A stretch of 64,000 bases of DNA from NCBI GenBank assembly GCA_008638375.1, contig VIRR01000561.1, forward strand, positions 254,001 through 318,000, written 5' to 3'. The position numbers and the translations under genes were made by a program. The notes beneath the pieces were generated by a model, which saw nothing but the letters and a program-made list of their open reading frames with translations, did no database searches and was not told the DNA's origin. Source of the stretch: Nyssa sinensis (lineage: Eukaryota > Streptophyta > Magnoliopsida > Cornales > Nyssaceae). How positions within the stretch are numbered: position 1 is the first letter of the stretch; every line of letters begins with the position of its first letter. Positions 24,427-35,570 of this stretch are shown in pieces.

Positions 24427-26361
24427 TTTTTTGTTGTGGGTTGAATTGAGGATGTCTGGTGTGACTTGAGGTTTGGTGTTGGAAGGAAGTTATGATAGTT
24501 GTAGCAGAGAAGCTGCAGACTTTCTCTTTGCTCTTAACTGTTATTTTATCAAATTGTGAGTTATACATTTAACCTGTTTTGATGACACAATGAGGAATGT
24601 ATGTAGTAATTCGATTATCTAATTTGAGTATAGGGTCAAGACTGGAACTAAGCCCTAGAGTTTCTTCGCTGCTAGCGAACCTGTTGGTGTGTTGGCTGCA
24701 ACTGCCATGTCGAAGCCTGCATATAAGGCATTTCTTGATTCTTCTCCAAGTAGCAATTCGGCATGGGAGAATCCCTAAACAGTATTACGGTAGCATCAGG
24801 ATGATGATTATTCAGGATACGTATAGACGTAACTAACGACATATCTAGAGGATATCTATGAATGGAGATAAGCATAAGCTTGATATGATTCCATTGGAGG
24901 ATTGAGTTACTTACTGGTTGATTGGATTGCATAGTGGACACAGCTTAGTAGGGTTGTGACCAATCCTATCAGGTATGATATTTTGCTAAGTAAGGAATAA
25001 AATTAAATTAGGAATGATCTTCATGCTTATTGAATGAATCATAGGTTTATTTGATATTAGGAAATCACATAGAGAATATCTGCTTTGGAACAAAACTTAG
25101 AGTTGATTGATTTAGAACTTGTGTGTTTCTTGTTGTTCCATGGAGTTATGATTTATTCTATATGTCGGTGCTGTACGTGGTTTATATTCTTGAGGTGTTG
25201 TTGAGATTGTGAATGTGTGACTTAACTATGTGTTTACATTGATTATGTATAGCATATGTGTATATGGAAGGAATTTGATGATTCAGATACTGTTGTTGCT
25301 TTAAGTGGAATATATTGTTTAAAAACATGTCCACGTGTTGGTACTTTATGTATTCTATTATCTTGGACGAAGGGTTAAGATAATGGATATGTGATGTGTG
25401 GTGTGTGAAATTGGTAGGATTACATGTTGGGTTCACGTGGGTGAAGTTTGGTGAGGTGAAGGTTATAGTTGCTTTATGTTTAATGCATTGTTTAAAGCAT
25501 TTTGGCATAATGTGATTCATTGGAAGCATGGTGTGAGTTGAGCACTTGGTGTTGTGCACGATTGGTACTCCGGTCCATCGGGGCGAGGCCCGTAAAGGAG
25601 ATTGGTACTCCGGTCCATCGGGGCGGGGCCCGTAAAGGAGACATGTGTGTGGCATAGAGTTTGCATGAGTGTGTTGTACATATTGTCATTGCATCGCATT
25701 AATTCATGGATGTGATATGGAGTTTACTTGGATGCAATATGTATATTGAAATTGCATTGTATGAATGATTAGGGAGGCATGTAGAAATAAATGTACACTC
25801 GCACATGCCACGCCTTGATTTTGTTCCTTGCATTAGCATTATATTATACCAACAATTGAGCTGACCCATTCGTGGGATAACAAATTACAGATGACGCTCC
25901 CAGCACCTGAGACTTGAGGAAGTCTAGCAAAGTGGAGAGGATGTAAGTTTAGAAGGATATTTGGCCCGTGTGGGCACGTTTTGTAATGTGGGGCTTAAGC
26001 CCGAATGACATGTTGTATATGTAATGAATGTAAAATTTGTGATTTTTAAGTTTAAGTGTAGGTGTAGACATGATAGATTGTATAATTAGGTGATGTATAT
26101 TTAAATTCTATGAGATTGTGGCCATCGAGTGAGGATGGAATGTACAGTTACTTTTGTATGTATATTAATGCATGTTATTAGGTGAGAAAAGGCTTAGAAA
26201 ACAAAGGAGGTTCTGCTGAAATTTTATAAAACAGGAATGCATGTATGCTTGTATCTAAATTAGTCGAATTATCGTTTATTTGTTTATTAGTCTATTTATT
26301 TTCTTCCTTTATTTCGCTTTAGTCGCGTCACCGGGTTCGGTTGGAAATTTGGGGCGTGACA
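24427..26361 (+). mobile_element. Second, 5'-truncated LTR (copy B) joined directly to copy A
   Basis: From about 24950 to 26361 it follows the 3' part of copy A: 'CCTATCAGGTATGATATTTT', AGAAATAAATGTACACT, CACATGCCACGCCTT, GCTGACCCATTCGTGG and GGCTTAAGCCCGAATGAC, ending TTTGGGGCGTGACA. It lacks the 5' half of the LTR. No primer-binding site or internal coding sequence separates A from B. The first 500 bases (24427-24900) were not matched to A. It contains a 40-bp direct duplication at 25561-25640. Confidence 0.7.
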
Positions 26362-26838
26362 GTGCTTGACTGAGCATCGGAGGCTGACATGGTCTAAATA
26401 AGAAAGTGAAGAAGAATGGTAGAAGATATGAAACATGGAAAAAGTATTTGAAACCAAACCTAACCACAGAGTTGATCGTAGTTGATCTTCTTAGGACGTC
26501 GGAGTTCTCCTCACTCAAAGTTCTCTCTTGCTGTGTGATGGTTTTTAAAATACCAAAGTGTTGAAAGGAGGGGCATCAATGTGCTTTCTCCCCTTTTTAT
26601 AAAGATCTAACAGGTGTCAAGTGGGAGGTCCTTACTTCCGAACCGCCATGATGGTTGGAGCGATGATGGCCTCGTAATTCCAACCAACGGCTGATGCAAT
26701 GAATGTCGCATCAACAACTGTCTCCTCGAAATACGGAGCGGCGCATTTATAACTATTATAGGGGTAACGCCTCAGAAACCCTAACCTTAGCTCTAATCAT
26801 GCCCTAGAACAAAGGCTTAGGGGGGCGGGGAGAGTATC
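26362..26838 (+). other. Tat 3' untranslated region with polypurine tract
   Basis: This is the continuation of the Tat element to the right of the nested LTRs. It has no + strand frame. The purine-rich tract GGGGGGCGGGGAGAG at about 26820-26834, five bases before the LTR, is the expected primer for plus-strand DNA. The second element has the same arrangement (GGGGAGGGGGGAG, five bases, TGATATACC). The minus strand of this segment carries the antisense promoter-like sequence. Confidence 0.7.
26596..26601 (-). promoter_or_regulatory. Antisense TATA-like box
   Basis: On the minus strand the sequence reads CTTTATAAAAAGGGG, a good TATA-box match, about 240 bases inside the 3' LTR. The second Tat element has TATAAAT at the same place and in the same antisense direction (61554). 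It would drive the antisense gene, whose ATG at 19598 is now separated from it by the 6.6-kb LTR insertion. Confidence 0.5.
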
Positions 26839-27299
26839 TAATATACCATAATGTGACAAATATATTCAAAGCATGATACGTGTATGTACAGAGTTCTTCA
26901 AGGTACAGATCAAGAAGGATTATTTTATCCCGATCAAACAGGCACGAGGGTTTCAGAAGTATATAGTTCAGAACATAGTACTGCTTTCCATATCCTACCG
27001 ATCTTAGAATAAGGAAACAAAGTTCAATATGACAATTACTATATTCAGATATCTTTAAATCCTTAGTTTTATGGTTCCTAATCCTACTCAACTTAGGAGA
27101 TTTACAACCTATAAATAAGGTCATAAGGTACGTTTTCAATTTATATTCAATTTTTCTCTTAAATTACGGTCTCTTTTTATTTACTAACTTTATTATTAGA
27201 GCGGCTATTATCGGAGACTTCTTGGTGACCCTTAGATCTCAAGTTCTTGACAAATAACAAATGACAGGAGGCCCTTCTGATAAAAAAAAAGCATCATCA
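26839..27299 (+). mobile_element. 3' LTR of the Tat element
   Basis: It begins TAATATACCATAATGTGACA (first G of TG mutated to A) and ends AAAGCATCATCA. It shares CCTAATCCTACTCAACTTAG, the CCTATAAATAAGG TATA-like box and the TTTACTAACTTTATTATT block with the 5' LTR. It is 461 bp against 521 bp and strongly diverged. Its right end abuts the LRR part of an NBS-LRR pseudogene with no spacer. Confidence 0.82.
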
Positions 27300-29400
27300 G
27301 AACTCATGCAGATAAGAAAAGCACACACTAAACATCTCTAGTTGTTTCAAGCTTCCTAATTCTTTGGTCTGAAGCTCAATTTTCATGCTATCAAGTCTGA
27401 TGGACTGCAAATGGGAAAGGTTGGGTAGAAAACCAGTTGGAATAAAACTTGGGGCCCTAGACAGGTCAAGGAATTTGAGGTTGACTAATTAATCCCTTCA
27501 AACCTTCAGGGACTGCTTTCACTCCACTTCCTTGGAGAAACAATTCCCTAAATTCCTTAAGCTCTGCCAGTGAAGGTACATGTTCTAAATTTACACAATA
27601 ATTAAGCAGCAATCCCCGTAGACTCTTTAAGTTGGAGATGGAATTTGGCAGACATATGAGATTTGTCATATATGACAGGTCCAAAACTAGGAGGCTCTGC
27701 ATATGCGCGCAGAAAGGATCTGGAATCTCTGTAATACGGTAATTATATCCCAAAACAATGGTGAGAACTGTGGGAGAAGAAAATGATTTGGAATGAGAGA
27801 GATATCTTTCTATTATGTTACCATGTAAGCAAACTCTCAAGATTTCCTAACCAACTACTCTCATTCGGCATCTGCAAGAGTCGTCGTCCAGATTTCTCCA
27901 TTAAAACAGGAAACCTATTCCCTTTCTTTGTGATATCGAGAGCCATATCTCTAATCACATCGTGCATCTTTACACCAATGAAACCTTCATATTCTTTAAC
28001 ACTTTCTAATAAACAAACATTCTCCAGTTTGTTCAGAAATCACATGACCCCTATCAAACTTTGCTCTACTAGTTGGTCTTTCATCTAATAACCCTTCAGC
28101 AATCCAATATATTATCAAATCCACCCTTGGGATCTTAAAGTCTTTCGAAAACGACGCGCAGTATAAAAAAACACCGCTGGAGTTTTTCTTCTTTTAGGCG
28201 ATCGAAACTGAATTTTAGTGGTTTAAATACATCCTCCTCCATATTAGTGAGCCCCTCAACCGGTTCTGTCAACTCATCTTGTGCATTGCGCTAATCATGA
28301 ATGTCATCAACACCTGTCATGCTTCTAGCCGTTGTGATGATTGCAAGAGGTAAACCAGCGCATTCCTCGGTAACAGACCTTGTAATTTTTTTTTATTCTT
28401 CGATCAAGCACCATGTTGCCAGTCCAGACATTCTTCCTGAACAGATCCCATGATTCTTTTGTAGAAAGAGGCTCCACTCTGAGAGATTCTCAGCAATTCA
28501 TTCCTCTGCACACTTCCAGTGACCGAATGGTTACAATCAACTTTCCTTTATTATTTCCAACTGGAATACCTATGTCCGTTGGAAAAAATACATCCCACAT
28601 GTCATCTAAAGTAAGAACAAATTTCTTTCCTCTTTCTAACGCATTGGATAACTCAGCAGCCCTTTTCCTCGGGTCATCGTCTTCGAAATTTGCGAATACC
28701 TTTTGCAATGCAGGGTCTATACATTTTGCAATGATGTTTTGCAATTTAAGAATGCTTGATTCTTGTGATACAGTTACCCAGCAGACATGGTCTGCAAAGG
28801 TAGGATTTTCTAAGAGCAGTTATAGATAAGAGGGACCATCGTTGTTTTGCCCACTCCGCCCATACCGTATATTCCAATGGCATCGGTATAATCATGATTC
28901 AACCATTTCTGAATTTTTTCCAGGTTTCTAGCAATTGTAGCTTGATCCCTCAATGGAGTTGTTAGCAATGCCTTCCCTTTTTCATCATCAAGTACTATAT
29001 CAATAAGCAGCCCCTCAGGAAATCTACCCTGCTCAATAAACTCATTTTACTTCTTGAATATTTTTATCAACATCCCTCAAGAATTGTGACCGCCAAAGGT
29101 ATCTTCTTTTTTGGCCCTAATTTCAAAGTTTTCCACGTCTTTTCTTTTATGTATTACATCTTTTAACCACTTCTCGACTATGCTTCTTGACTTCTTTCCA
29201 GACTTAATTCCATATTTATTCCGAAGTGCACAATGTAATTCTGAATTCACATCATCTTCTTGGCATCTCAAGTCTCATTTTCCCGGTCAGAGTTTGCATC
29301 TTTTTGTCAAGCAATTCATGATAATTATACCACTCGCTAATGAATGCCCGAGTGTTGTCTAATAGTTTCTTAATTCCTTGTCAATAATACTTAGTTTTAA
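27300..29400 (-). pseudogene. CC-NBS-LRR resistance gene, truncated pseudogene
   Basis: This is a paralogue of the intact gene at 51517-54522, in the same orientation. In order from about 29400: a coiled-coil start (WYNYHELLDKKMQTL), VEKWLKDV, a P-loop IYGMGGVGKTT near 28870-28840, kinase-2 FVLTLDDMW near 28610, GLPLA near 28350, KMHDVIRDMA near 27960, and the first leucine-rich repeats (PNSISNLKSLRGLLL, PSLAELKEFRELFL). Frameshifts and stops break it in several places. It ends inside the LRRs at the equivalent of SNLNKF, exactly where the gypsy LTR begins, so the last third is lost. It was an intracellular immune receptor family member and is now non-functional. Confidence 0.93.
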
Positions 29401-30439
29401 ATTAGGCAAAAAAAAAATTTTCTTACTAAAAACTAAATAGATATTCATGTGATTGCATACATGACTACTAAAATTTTGATAGGTATTTGAATAGTGAAAG
29501 ATTTCTTCTACCTAATTTGCAAGACTTAACTCCAAATTTGGTTAGAGAAACTTTCCCTTACACATGTACATGTCTTAATCATAATCTATTATATATATAA
29601 TACACATGTATTGTTTTATTTTATTATATATTTAATTTTTAATTAAAATTAAATAATCACATAATATTAATGTGATTGCATATGTGATAAATTAAAATTG
29701 TGATCCATACCTGGATAGTTAAGAATTTCTCTTACTTAATTTCAAATCAAATATTGTCCATAAGATAATTACTACAACTACAACAAAAATATAACCTCTT
29801 CTGATGTGTAAAGTAGCCGTATTCTTCCTAGAGCTCATATGTGTAGTACACTGCAAAAAAAAAAAAAAAAAATAGTAACAAATATATATATATATATATA
29901 ATCATTTCTTAATTTAGTTTAATATTTAAAAATATCAACTCTAGATTTTTTCATGGGCATCCATCACGGCATTATAATCCTAAAAGTGAATCATATTAAT
30001 AATCTTGAAGCAATATATCGCATAAAATCAGTGTAGATCATAAATTTTCATCCATATATAAACTTCATTTGATTTGTAGATTTGTTGATGATAAGCGAAC
30101 ATTTATCTATCCCTCTTATTACAATAAAAAAAAAAAAAAAGCTTCATTTTGTTTGCAAATATAGTGAAAGAAAGCAATTTATAGACACACTTGTATTCAT
30201 CTGTGTGTGTGATAATGAAATTTTTTATTCTTTAATTTTATTTAACTAAGAGAGAAATTTAATTTTTTTTATATTTAATTTTCCCTTATTAAATTCATTA
30301 ACCAGCTGGCTACAATTAAGATAAAGACTCTTTCTAACTCTCTCCCATTCTAAATTCTCCACTAATGAGAACACTTTCCTCATAACAGGAGAGGTATGAA
30401 AATTACACTTCACTTTATTCTTATTTTCGTAAGTACTGC
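29401..30439. other. AT-rich intergenic sequence upstream of the pseudogene
   Basis: No gene seen. It contains an A-run at 29854, (TA)n at 29885 and a further A-run at 30125. This is where a promoter for the 27.3-29.4 kb pseudogene would have been; none was identified. Confidence 0.45.
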
Positions 30440-30620
30440 ATGTCATTCTAACTTACGCATATGAGAGGCTTCAATTAGCATCTCGCAGGTTCACCTCAGT
30501 GACTCTTTTAGTTTTGCAGGGATCTTATTATGGATGTACAACCAACAACATCAACAGTTGGCACCTTCTATGGGAACGATATTGGTGGCCTCGCCTCACA
30601 ACAAAAGGTTGTATAGTAAA
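30440..30620 (+). mobile_element. Orphan LTR 3' end and primer-binding-site remnant
   Basis: TTGGCACCTTCTATGGGAAC at 30556 is a near match to the Tat primer site TTGGCGCCGTCTGTGGGAA, and it is preceded by CAACATCAACAG, which resembles the ends of the Tat LTRs. The segment before it (TCAGTGACTCTTTTAGTTTT) looks like the closing part of a gypsy LTR. No gag follows. It is a short relic of another element in + orientation. Confidence 0.45.
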
Positions 30621-33600
30621 AAATATACTTCCCCCACACCCCCAAAAAAGAAGGGTTGTAGTAAAAAAGAAATTCATAGATGTCAAGTATAGGACTCCAA
30701 TCAATGCTAAACTATGAAATTCTTAGAATGAGCAAAATTTAAAGAAGAACATGTGCTAGAAATAGTACAGGTATAGTTAGGTCTGAATACCTACATATGT
30801 GTTCTCATCTATTTGAAGCAACAAAACCACTCTAAAGAAGGGCAAGCCAGATCACAAATCAAGCCTTAACGGCCAAATCCCTAAAGTGTGATGTAGGACA
30901 AATTTGGTACTGCCAAAATCATGCATCTATGTTTTTGAATTTTTTTAGGAGTCTCTAATTTTCAAATTTGTGCCTACCTCAAATTTCTTATTTTTGATCA
31001 ATTATATTTTGTTTATTTTTTTTCCTTTTAATGTAGAATTTCTCAATTGTAGTCGGATTAGCACTTTTAATATCTACTAGCAGAGGTACATGTGCGTTGC
31101 ACATGAGTACGTTTTGTAATAATTTATACATTTTAATAAAATAATTTTAAAAGAAAATTGAAGAATAAATCATTTTTTTTTTAAATTTTAGATGTAAGAG
31201 GTTTATTGGAGACGCAGGAACAATCACTTCCAAAGAATTAAAATGGATCATAATCTTTTAATCTGCATAAGAATTGAGCATGTAGATTTCTTTTAATAAA
31301 TTCCATCAACTTTCTTTCATAGATGGAAGCTTTCAACATGAGTGAGGAACTAACAAACAAATATGCATGAGCTGTTTTTTTTAATTTGCAATTATAACTA
31401 TACTTGAGCTTGAAATAAGTGAGAGCAACATGACAAGAAAAGCATGGGGGAATGGATAAAAAACAACAGAAGAATTATGAAGCCACAAATACAAAATCCA
31501 ATTTTTATTGGAAAGAGGAAAATCATATCAACCCAGCACGATTGGTACATTATGTTCCAAAGCAAAGATTTCCATTGTAAATATGTAAGAGAAAATATCA
31601 TCCCAGCTTGCATAAGCACCAAATTCTATCTAATTTGAGGTATGCTTCAACCATGCATGATGTCAAAATCTATCGTGAAGAAATTACCTACAAAATTCTT
31701 TTGTAACAATCAAAGAACTAATTTTTATATTAGAGTTGCATAATAGCATACCTTCTTGACCTTCTATTGCAGTGACTACACATAGTTGATAATCTCATTA
31801 AGCATTACTGCTTTTCCAGTAATATTTAACAGAAAATAACAACAAAGCAATTAATATTCAAAGCAAAGACAAGATCTAATAATTCGAAGCTAGACCTTCT
31901 CAAGTTGCCTTACTACATCCAGGAACAAGTTCTTGAAGCAATCTAAAGCCTGTATCCCATAATCATCATCATCAAAAGGGTTAGATTTCAAATCTAGAGT
32001 AATAAGCACGGGTTCAGAAGAAGTTCTTCGTACAGATTTAAGGGTTTGCTTGTTATCCAATTTGTTATCAGAATGCTTGAGATATCTTCAACTTACTTGT
32101 GTAACATTAGAGTGACAAAAATATCATTTTTCTTTTCTAGCTCCCATTCTTGATGCTAAATTTGCACAAAATTTATTAAGTAGTGTAACAATATAAATGT
32201 ACCTTTAGTGGCCTAATTATAGAGAGCATTTGCTGATTCACTATGCTAATATCTTATGAGAAAAGAAAAAAAATGATCAGTCTAAATTCACCAACTATTT
32301 ATAATTTATCAAGAGTTAAACAACTCACAAAGCATATACAAACTGGTACCATTATGAGACTTTAAGCAAAGTATGTAACAATTTTAACAAAAAAAAACAT
32401 AGAAATGATATAGAAAAATCACAAGATAACTCTACTTATAAACAAAAAACAAAAAACTCACAAGATATCCCCACTTTCCACATACAAGTTGATACATCTC
32501 ACTAACTACCGTAATTTGTATTTTGTACTCAAGTTTGGTAATGCATTGACCAAGCTCTTATAAAAATCCTTTAACAAGCCGAAAAAGAAAGCAAAGGGGC
32601 ACCAAAAGACAGCATTTAAAAACATGCAAGTAAATGTAAACCTATATGTGCTATGTTTTTTTATGTTTATTGCTATTACATACATAAAAAATAAAAATAA
32701 AAATACCTCATATTGGCATGATCAAGCATGCATGAACACGAGAAGAGATTTGCCTGCCATGATAGGACACATAATCTAACACTTACATAAAAAAAAAAAA
32801 AAGCATTATCATTGCAGAAATCACGGTGCTTCCCACTCGTGTATTTGATGCACAGACAATACAAGCAAAGAGAATTTGTTTCCAGCACCAAAAATACATG
32901 ACCATAAGACTCCATACATTGCTAAAATAAACTAATCCAAGGGAGAAAAGTCGCGGGGAGACAATCTTATCACCATTCTTTCCAAATTTGAAGAGACACT
33001 ACTGATCTCCCCGTGAAAAGGAAAGAGCCAAGATGCGTTGGATGATCAGACCATCAATCCTTACGTCCCCTCCTACCTTGGGAAAATCCCTGTAACAACA
33101 TTTCAAAAATTAACAATTTACATACATGAAAACAAATTCCTTGATTATTTAACCCATAAAAAAATCTCATGTTAATGGACCCCATTGATCTCTGAACTGA
33201 TTCATATCATCTCTTACTGTTTATACACACACACACACACACACACACATATAGATGTATCTATAGGAATAGAAAACGTATCAAAAAGAGGTTTCTAGCT
33301 ACCCTCATTTCTCATTCTCTCTATAATCTCTCTTTGTAGATGGTTTTCTGGGTCCATTGTAGTTTCTCCATTGCTTTTCTTCAGCTAGCACATGTAGACA
33401 ACTGAGGTCAAGTTCATTGGCAAACAAGTTTATGACTTGTAAAGATAGAAAGTTTGTGAATTGTGATATGATGTAATCATGATCATGCTATATTCTCATA
33501 AGTTTGCTTGCTGGTCCTAAAATTTTAATTTAATAACCTAATTAGAGGTGCATAAAATTAGTCTACTTGAGCCAAAACTATTGCAGGCTTTTGGTATAAT

Positions 33601-34228
33601 AATTAAACTCACATGTCACCTAAGGAAGTTAGAATAAAGGTTTGAATCCCATTGTTTATTATTAAAAAAAATGATTTGATTAAATAAGTTCTTCACAAAT
33701 TATTATTTTTAAATTATTTAAAAATCATCAAAGAAAAAAAAGAAGCATGTTAATTAAGTAACAGAAGAAGAAAGCAAGGATGGGGTAACACCATATTCTG
33801 TCAAGATAAAGACAATCAAAAAATATGAAAAAGAACATTATGACTACTGAGAGTGTCATAGAAAGAGTGTGTACATAGTCCAAAAAGGTCAAAATTTTAC
33901 CAATGACACGGAATATAAAGGCGGTATGTTGAAAATATAAAAACTAAAAAAATAAATAAATTTTTAGAGTCCTTGTCAAATCAAAAAGAACTGCTCGTGG
34001 AGTTGACCGCAAAAATGGTGTCCAATAAGAATATTTTTTAGATGTGTCCCATAAGCAAAATTGATAAAGTATATCTAATATTGGTCCCGCTTATATAAGG
34101 TATTGGAAGGGGTATACTAGAGATAGACCTAACCTTTGACATTATTTTTGCACAAAATAGTTGCTCACATACTAGAACCCCCATTCTCACGCTTGAAAGT
34201 CCAAGCATTATACCATTGCACCAATCAA
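30621..34228. other. AT-rich intergenic sequence
   Basis: No coding region recognised. It contains a (CA)n microsatellite at 33223-33250 and A-runs at 32789. Short open frames on both strands show no domain. Confidence 0.5.
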
Positions 34229-34571
34229 TGGAAGATAGAGTATTTATCCGAAGGGGCCAAACTCACTCTTATTAAAAGTACGTTGGGAAGCCTTCCAATT
34301 TAATTTATGTACATTTTCCCTATCGCCGTGGTAGTGGAGAAGCAATGGAATAAAATGCAAAGGGAAGAACAAAGAAGAAAACGAACACACTTAATTAATA
34401 GGGATAGAATGAGATACCCAATTGAGGGTGAAGGCTTGGGAGTTGAGGATTTGAAAGTCTTCAATATAGCTCTCCTTGGGAAATGCATTTTGTGGAAAAA
34501 CCAAATGCTAGTATAGTAGTTAGTTGTTGAAGCTAGATTTGGTTGTGGGGAAGGAAAATGGGCTCTAAAGA
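34229..34571 (+). pseudogene. LINE ORF2 remnant, part 1 (RT C-terminal region)
   Basis: The sequence resembles the thumb and later part of a plant L1-type LINE reverse transcriptase: WKIEYLSEGAKLTLIKSTLG (usual W....LS.GGR.TLI.S.L.), then LPI*FMYIFPIAV, then the EGLGVEDLKVFNIALLGK motif (usual GGLG...L..FN.ALL.KW). It starts abruptly, in keeping with 5' truncation, and is broken by stops. It is cut at 34571 by the solo LTR and resumes at 38149. LINEs copy themselves by target-primed reverse transcription in the nucleus. Confidence 0.82.
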
Positions 34572-34952
34572 TGTCACGCCCCGAATTCTAGCGAACCTGA
34601 GGCGCGACTGAACGAACGGAAAGTAAATAAAATATAAAATAAATAAAGGACAATCTAAACGGTTCAACTCAAACTTACATTCATATCCTTCAATGTACAT
34701 CCATATAAAACACGATAATTAAAAAAAAAAAAAACATTCAACATGTCATTCGGGCTTAAGCCCTTATACAATGTCAATACATCTCGAAATATGCTCCCAA
34801 GGACCGAGATCATCCTAAGCTCCTGTCTCCTCCACTCTGTAAGACTTCCTCAAGTCTCAAGTGCCGGGACGTCATCTGTGGGGAGTCATCCCACGTATGG
34901 GTCAGCTCAACTGCTGGTATGATGTAATGCTAATGCAAGGAACAAAATCAAG

Positions 34953-35175
34953 GGCGTGGCATGTGCAAGTGCACAGCTATATCTACATGGCATTTAACAT
35001 CATGCATGCAATGCACTAGCAATATTCTACATGTCATCCAACTTATTAACATGATCTAAGGCGTGGCAGGTGCAAGTGTACAATTATATCTACATGGCAT
35101 TCAACATCATGCATACAATGTACTAGCAATATTCTACATGTTATTCAATATCATTTATGCAATGTAATAACAATA
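34953..35175. repeat. ~112-bp tandem duplication within the solo LTR
   Basis: Two adjoining segments both read GGCGTGGCA(T/G)GTGCAAGTG, then ATATCTACATGGCATT, ACATCATGCAT and CTAGCAATATTCTACATGT. The second carries several substitutions. Confidence 0.8.
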
Positions 35176-35285
35176 GTCCACACGCCTTCCAAATCATTCA
35201 TACCATGTAATAACAATAATCCACATAACATCCAAGTTATCCATGCAATGTAGTGAATATGCCCATGAAACACCCACACAACTCA

Positions 35286-35397
35286 ACGCCACAACCATGC
35301 CAACTCTATGCCACAACCATGTCAACTCTATGCCGCAACCATGTCAACTCTATGCTACAACCATGTCAACTCTATGCTATGTCCAGGTCAACTCCAT
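35286..35397. repeat. 22-bp minisatellite, ~5 copies
   Basis: The unit reads about GCCACAACCATGTCAACTCT plus AT. Copies differ by one or two bases and the last is more diverged (GCTATGTCCAGGTCAACTCC). It lies inside the solo LTR. Confidence 0.85.
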
Positions 35398-35405
35398 GTC
35401 ATGTC

Positions 35406-35570
35406 CATGTCTCGTTTTCGGAACACATCCGATGGAAGCTAAGTACCATGTCTCGTTTTCGGAACACATCCGATGGAAGCTGAGTACCATGTCTCGTTTT
35501 CGGAACACATCCGATGGAAGCTGGGTACCATGTCTCGTTTTCGGAACACATCCGATGGAAGCTGAGTACC
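35406..35570. repeat. 41-bp minisatellite, 4 copies
   Basis: The unit reads ATGTCTCGTTTTCGGAACAC followed by ATCCGATGGAAGCTGAGTAC and C. The four copies are almost identical, so the array is young. A related two-copy 40-bp array (CCGGTCCATCGGGGCGAGGC core) sits in the corresponding part of LTR copy B at 25561-25640. Open frames on both strands are a by-product of the array. Confidence 0.92.

Larger units (their letters stand above)
9706..27299 (+). mobile_element. Degenerate Ty3/gypsy element, Tat type, with nested LTR insertion
   Basis: The two LTRs (9706-10226 and 26839-27299) bracket, in order, a primer-binding site, gag, protease, RT, RNase H, integrase, tandem repeats, an antisense gene and a polypurine tract. 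A foreign LTR block occupies 19794-26361. Gene order with integrase after RNase H is Ty3/gypsy. The polyprotein wording (GIREV.YPEWL-type RT start, extra repeats, antisense ORF, TGGCGCC primer site) is that of the Tat lineage. All frames are broken. The flanking pentamers TTAGA and GAACT do not match, and the two LTRs are strongly diverged. The insertion is therefore old or its ends have been rearranged. Confidence 0.85.

Noticed and set aside
9706..27304. Target-site duplication for the first Tat element
   Set aside because: Flanking pentamers TTAGA and GAACT do not match; no alternative boundary improved this.
34953..35570. CRISPR-like array
   Set aside because: The repeats are directly adjoining tandem units with no unique spacers, in a plant LTR.
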